From the NCBI GenBank assembly GCA_965224065.1, contig CBDCYF010000005.1, positions 1,612,001 to 1,676,000 of the forward strand: a DNA stretch of 64,000 nucleotides, given 5' to 3'. A model generated the notes under the pieces. The model was given only the letters and a program-made list of their open reading frames with translations. It was not told the DNA's origin and did not search any database. Every line of letters starts with the position of its first letter. Position 1 is the first letter of the stretch. The translations under genes and the position numbers were made by a program. This document shows positions 61,549-64,000 of this stretch, piece by piece. The stretch is from JAOTZA01 sp965224065 (lineage in GTDB: Bacteria; Acidobacteriota; Thermoanaerobaculia; Multivoradales; JAHEKO01).

Positions 61549-61607
61549 CCGATGGCCTGATCCGATGGCTTGGTCCGACGGCTCGGCCCGACGGCACGGC
61601 CCGACGA
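61549..61607. repeat. 13-base tandem repeat, about 4.5 copies
   Basis: CCGATGGCCTGAT, CCGATGGCTTGGT, CCGACGGCTCGGC and CCGACGGCACGGC follow directly after one another, then a half unit. It lies in the gap between ggt and the lipoprotein gene, on the plus strand. Copy number may vary between strains. Confidence 0.85.
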
Positions 61608-61621
61608 TAGACTCTCGGGTC

Positions 61622-62182
61622 ATGAGAAAAACGACCTCGGCCTCCGCCGCTCTGCTCAGCCTGTTGATCTTGTTGTCGGCCGCCTGCCGGCGACCGCAGG
61701 ACACCGGCTCGACGGCGGCACGCGTCGCCAATCCGAACCTCGGCCTGGCGATCGCCATGTTGCCCGAGCCGTTTGAGGTCGTTTCGGCAGACGGCGACAC
61801 GATCGAGCTCCACGCCCCGGGATCCGGTGGCGACGGCCGGGTAGTGATCTCGGTCGGCGAGCCCGATGTCCACGGCGTCAACCTGATCGACGAAGTCAAG
61901 GCGCGCAAGACGGCCTTCGAGGGCCTCCCGGGGGGCGTCTATCTCGGCAACCGCGAGCTGGGGACACCGACCGGTACCGCGTTCACCGCCCGGGGCACCT
62001 ACGACGGAGAGACCGGTCCGGCCGAGGAGACCTGGGTCTACTCACTCCATCCGCTCGAGCGCGACCGGCTCTTGACCCTGGTCTACACCTACCCGGCCGG
62101 CGAATCGGAGCGCCGCATCAACGAGCTGCTGCTCCTCCTGGGCGAGATCGAGGGCGCAGCGGGCATGGTCGACAACGAGTAG
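61622..62182 (+). CDS. Lipoprotein of unknown function
   Basis: 186 residues from MRKTTSASAALLSLLILLSA, with lipobox LSAACR (cysteine about 22). The rest has alternating beta segments (PFEVVSADGDTIELHAPGSG) and an EETWVYSLHPLERDRLLTLV stretch, ending in a helix. No family is recognised. It is convergent with the downstream ABC gene, ending 12 bases before its stop. Confidence 0.75.
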   Translation: MRKTTSASAALLSLLILLSAACRRPQDTGSTAARVANPNLGLAIAMLPEPFEVVSADGDTIELHAPGSGGDGRVVISVGEPDVHGVNLIDEVKARKTAFEGLPGGVYLGNRELGTPTGTAFTARGTYDGETGPAEETWVYSLHPLERDRLLTLVYTYPAGESERRINELLLLLGEIEGAAGMVDNE

Positions 62183-62194
62183 GCGCCGGCAAGT

Positions 62195-64000
62195 TTAGGC
62201 ATTCGCAGCGTCCATTTGCTGGCCGAACTGGAGCTCCACCAGCCTCGTGTAGATCCCCCCGAGCCTCAGAAGTTCGGCATGGCTCCCCTGCTCGCGCAGC
62301 TCACCGTTGTGGAGCACCAGAATCCGGTCGGCGCTTTGAATCGTCGACAGGCGGTGTGCGATCACCAGGCTGGTCCGGTCCACCAGCAGCCGCTCGAGCG
62401 CTAACTGGATCCACTGTTCGGTCTCGGTGTCGATCGACGCGGTGGCCTCGTCGAGGATGAGCAGAGAGGGTCCAAAGGCCAGCGCGCGCGCAAACGCGAC
62501 GAGTTGCTTTTGCCCGACCGACAGACCGGCGCCGCGCTCGCGGACCGGAGCGTCGAACTCGCCTTCCAGCCGTTCGATAAAACCGAGCGCATGGACTTCG
62601 CGCGCCGCCCAGCGAAGACGCTCGTCGTCGATGGACCCGTCCCCCAGACGGATGTTCTCTTCGACAGTTCCGGCGAAGAGAAAGACGTCCTGCAGCACCA
62701 GGCCGATGGCCCGACGCAGCACGGCGAGATCCCAGTCGCGCACGTCCACGCCGTCGACCCTGACCTCGCCCGAGTCGACATCGTAGAAACGCTGAATCAA
62801 GCTGGCGAGGGTGCTCTTGCCGGCGCCGGTGTGGCCAACCACCGCCACGGTCTCGCCGGGACGCACTCGGAACGATATGTCTTTCAGAACCACCTTCCCG
62901 GGCTCGTAGCCAAACGTCACACGGTCGAATTCGACCTCCCCGACCACACGCGCAGGACGGTGGGGCTCGGGAGGTGAGCGGATCACGGTCTCGCGGTCGA
63001 GAAGCTCGAAGACTCGCTCCGAGCTGGCCATCGCAGCCTGCAGGATGTTGTATTTCTCGGACAAGTCCGACAGCGGTTGATAAAACCGTTGTGCGTATTG
63101 AAGAAACGCCACCAAGGCGCCGATCGAGAGCGTCTCGGCCATGACCCCGCCTCCGCCGTACCAGAGGATCAGGGCTACCCCGACGGCGGTGATCAGCTCG
63201 ACCGTCGGGTAGTAGATCGCGTAGTAGAAGATCGCTCGCACGTTGGCCTCGCGGTGGCCGTCGTTGACGGCGTCGAACGACTCGAGCGCCGCCCGCTCGC
63301 GGTTGAATAGCTGGACCAGGGACATCCCCGTGATGTGCTCTTGCAGAAACGAGTTGATCGCCGCCAGCTTGGTCCGCACTTCGCGATAGCTCTGGCGCGC
63401 CCGCGCCTTGAACCACACGGTCAGAAGCGCTAGGGCCGGCAAGATCGCAAACGTAACCAGCGCCAGCTTCCAGTCGAGCCAGAACAGCACCCCCACGATT
63501 CCTGCGAGCAGGACCACGTCGCCAAAGATCGACACCAGGCCGGCGGTAAAAAGCTCGTTCAGGGCGTCGACATCGTTGGTCACTCGGGTCAGCAAACGGC
63601 CCACCGGCGTGCGGTCGAAGAAGGCCACCGGCAACCGCTGCAACCTGGCGAAGATGTCCCGGCGCAGATCGAACATGATGTGCTGCCCCATGATCTGCAT
63701 GAGGTATCCCTGAGACACCAGGACCAGAAAGGCGAGAAAGAGGGCGGCGAGATAGACGGCTCCCACGGCCGCCAACCCGGTGGCCGGGTCGGGGTCCAGA
63801 CCGCGCCTCGCCAGCTCGCCGGCCACCAGCCGGCTGACCGGCGAGACCACGTCGCCGCCCGCCGCCGGACGCACAAACAGGTCGAGCGCCACCACTGTCG
63901 CCAGCGGCCCCACCAGTTGGAGCAGCGAGGAGACGATGATCAGCAGGATGGCAGCCACGGTGTGCCCGCGGTAGGGCCGCAGATACCCCACCAGCCGCCG
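62195..64000 (-). CDS. ABC exporter half-transporter, MdlB-like, N-terminus beyond window
   Basis: At least 601 residues are seen; the frame is open through the right edge. The membrane domain (six helices) and a full nucleotide-binding domain are present: Walker A GHTGAGKST, signature LSVGQKQLVAFARAL, Walker B LLILDEATASID. The glutamate is present, so this site can hydrolyse ATP. The LSVGQ/LDEATASID pair is that of MdlB-type halves and complements the degenerate half at 47245. Confidence 0.93.
   Translation of the reverse strand, partial: RRLVGYLRPYRGHTVAAILLIIVSSLLQLVGPLATVVALDLFVRPAAGGDVVSPVSRLVAGELARRGLDPDPATGLAAVGAVYLAALFLAFLVLVSQGYLMQIMGQHIMFDLRRDIFARLQRLPVAFFDRTPVGRLLTRVTNDVDALNELFTAGLVSIFGDVVLLAGIVGVLFWLDWKLALVTFAILPALALLTVWFKARARQSYREVRTKLAAINSFLQEHITGMSLVQLFNRERAALESFDAVNDGHREANVRAIFYYAIYYPTVELITAVGVALILWYGGGGVMAETLSIGALVAFLQYAQRFYQPLSDLSEKYNILQAAMASSERVFELLDRETVIRSPPEPHRPARVVGEVEFDRVTFGYEPGKVVLKDISFRVRPGETVAVVGHTGAGKSTLASLIQRFYDVDSGEVRVDGVDVRDWDLAVLRRAIGLVLQDVFLFAGTVEENIRLGDGSIDDERLRWAAREVHALGFIERLEGEFDAPVRERGAGLSVGQKQLVAFARALAFGPSLLILDEATASIDTETEQWIQLALERLLVDRTSLVIAHRLSTIQSADRILVLHNGELREQGSHAELLRLGGIYTRLVELQFGQQMDAANA

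Overview
The window is a GC-rich piece of a diderm (outer-membrane) bacterial chromosome. LolA, a PilQ secretin, several lipoproteins and exported proteins point to two membranes. A large RHS/YD-repeat protein, an extended pilMNOPQ locus, ECF sigma/anti-sigma pairing, TPR-rich proteins and palindromic repeats would fit an Acidobacteriota of the Thermoanaerobaculia type; that placement is inference. No rRNA, CRISPR array, insertion sequence, prophage or integrase was seen, so most of the window is core chromosome. The main accessory-looking part is the left edge.

Layout. 1-5125 (minus): a very large secreted RHS/YD-repeat protein whose C-terminal tip runs off the left edge. 5126-5890: its probable promoter plus an array of hairpin repeats. 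5891-8107: thrS and two tRNA-Val genes. 8308-14269: a CNNM/CorC-type membrane protein, proS, a zinc-ribbon TPR protein and a bactofilin-like membrane protein. 14566-18134: anti-sigma factor, ECF sigma factor, a 52-residue membrane protein and a HEAT-repeat cyclophilin lipoprotein. 18176-24922: a tightly packed minus-strand run with phosphoesterase, shikimate kinase, a sodium-coupled transporter and its tiny subunit, thiE, accC, accB, a roadblock-like protein and a TPR protein. 25078-34244: type IV pilus genes pilM-N-O-P-Q followed by three exported lipoproteins with Ig-like, PKD and TIG folds. 34579-41478: rpmB, bifunctional Rel, then secF, secD, yajC and tgt. 41513-43212: divergent lolA and a small zinc-ribbon gene overlapping folK. 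43226-48987: a dicarboxylate symporter, an HD phosphohydrolase, an SRPBCC protein, an epimerase and an ABC exporter half. 49003-54835: trmB, GDP-mannose pyrophosphorylase, a PLP decarboxylase, a DsbA-family protein, holB and tmk. 54954-61517 (plus): the three-subunit proton-translocating transhydrogenase, a CBS-fused glutamate-cysteine ligase-like enzyme and gamma-glutamyltransferase. 61622-64000: a lipoprotein and a second ABC exporter half cut by the right edge.

How the genes fit together. Three modules are clear: the pilus alignment/secretin complex with downstream outer-surface lipoproteins; the Sec accessory complex (YajC-SecD-SecF); and a redox/thiol module (PntAA-PntAB-PntB supplying NADPH, a glutamate-cysteine ligase-like enzyme, and an exported gamma-glutamyltransferase) packed head to tail. 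Translational coupling is widespread, with many four-base stop/start overlaps (ATGA, GTGA, TTGA). Several promoters can be read as a -35 of TTGAYN or close to it, 17 bases, then a -10 of TANNNT.

The most unusual observations are folK, which has no usable start codon near its domain and lies in the -1 frame of a lysine-rich upstream gene carrying an A-run; the repeat family whose hairpin stems vary in a compensatory way; the two separated genes that look like the two halves of one MdlAB-type heterodimeric exporter; the ligase-CBS fusion; and the RHS core interrupted by a beta-structured insertion. I found no clearly new defence or mobile system.
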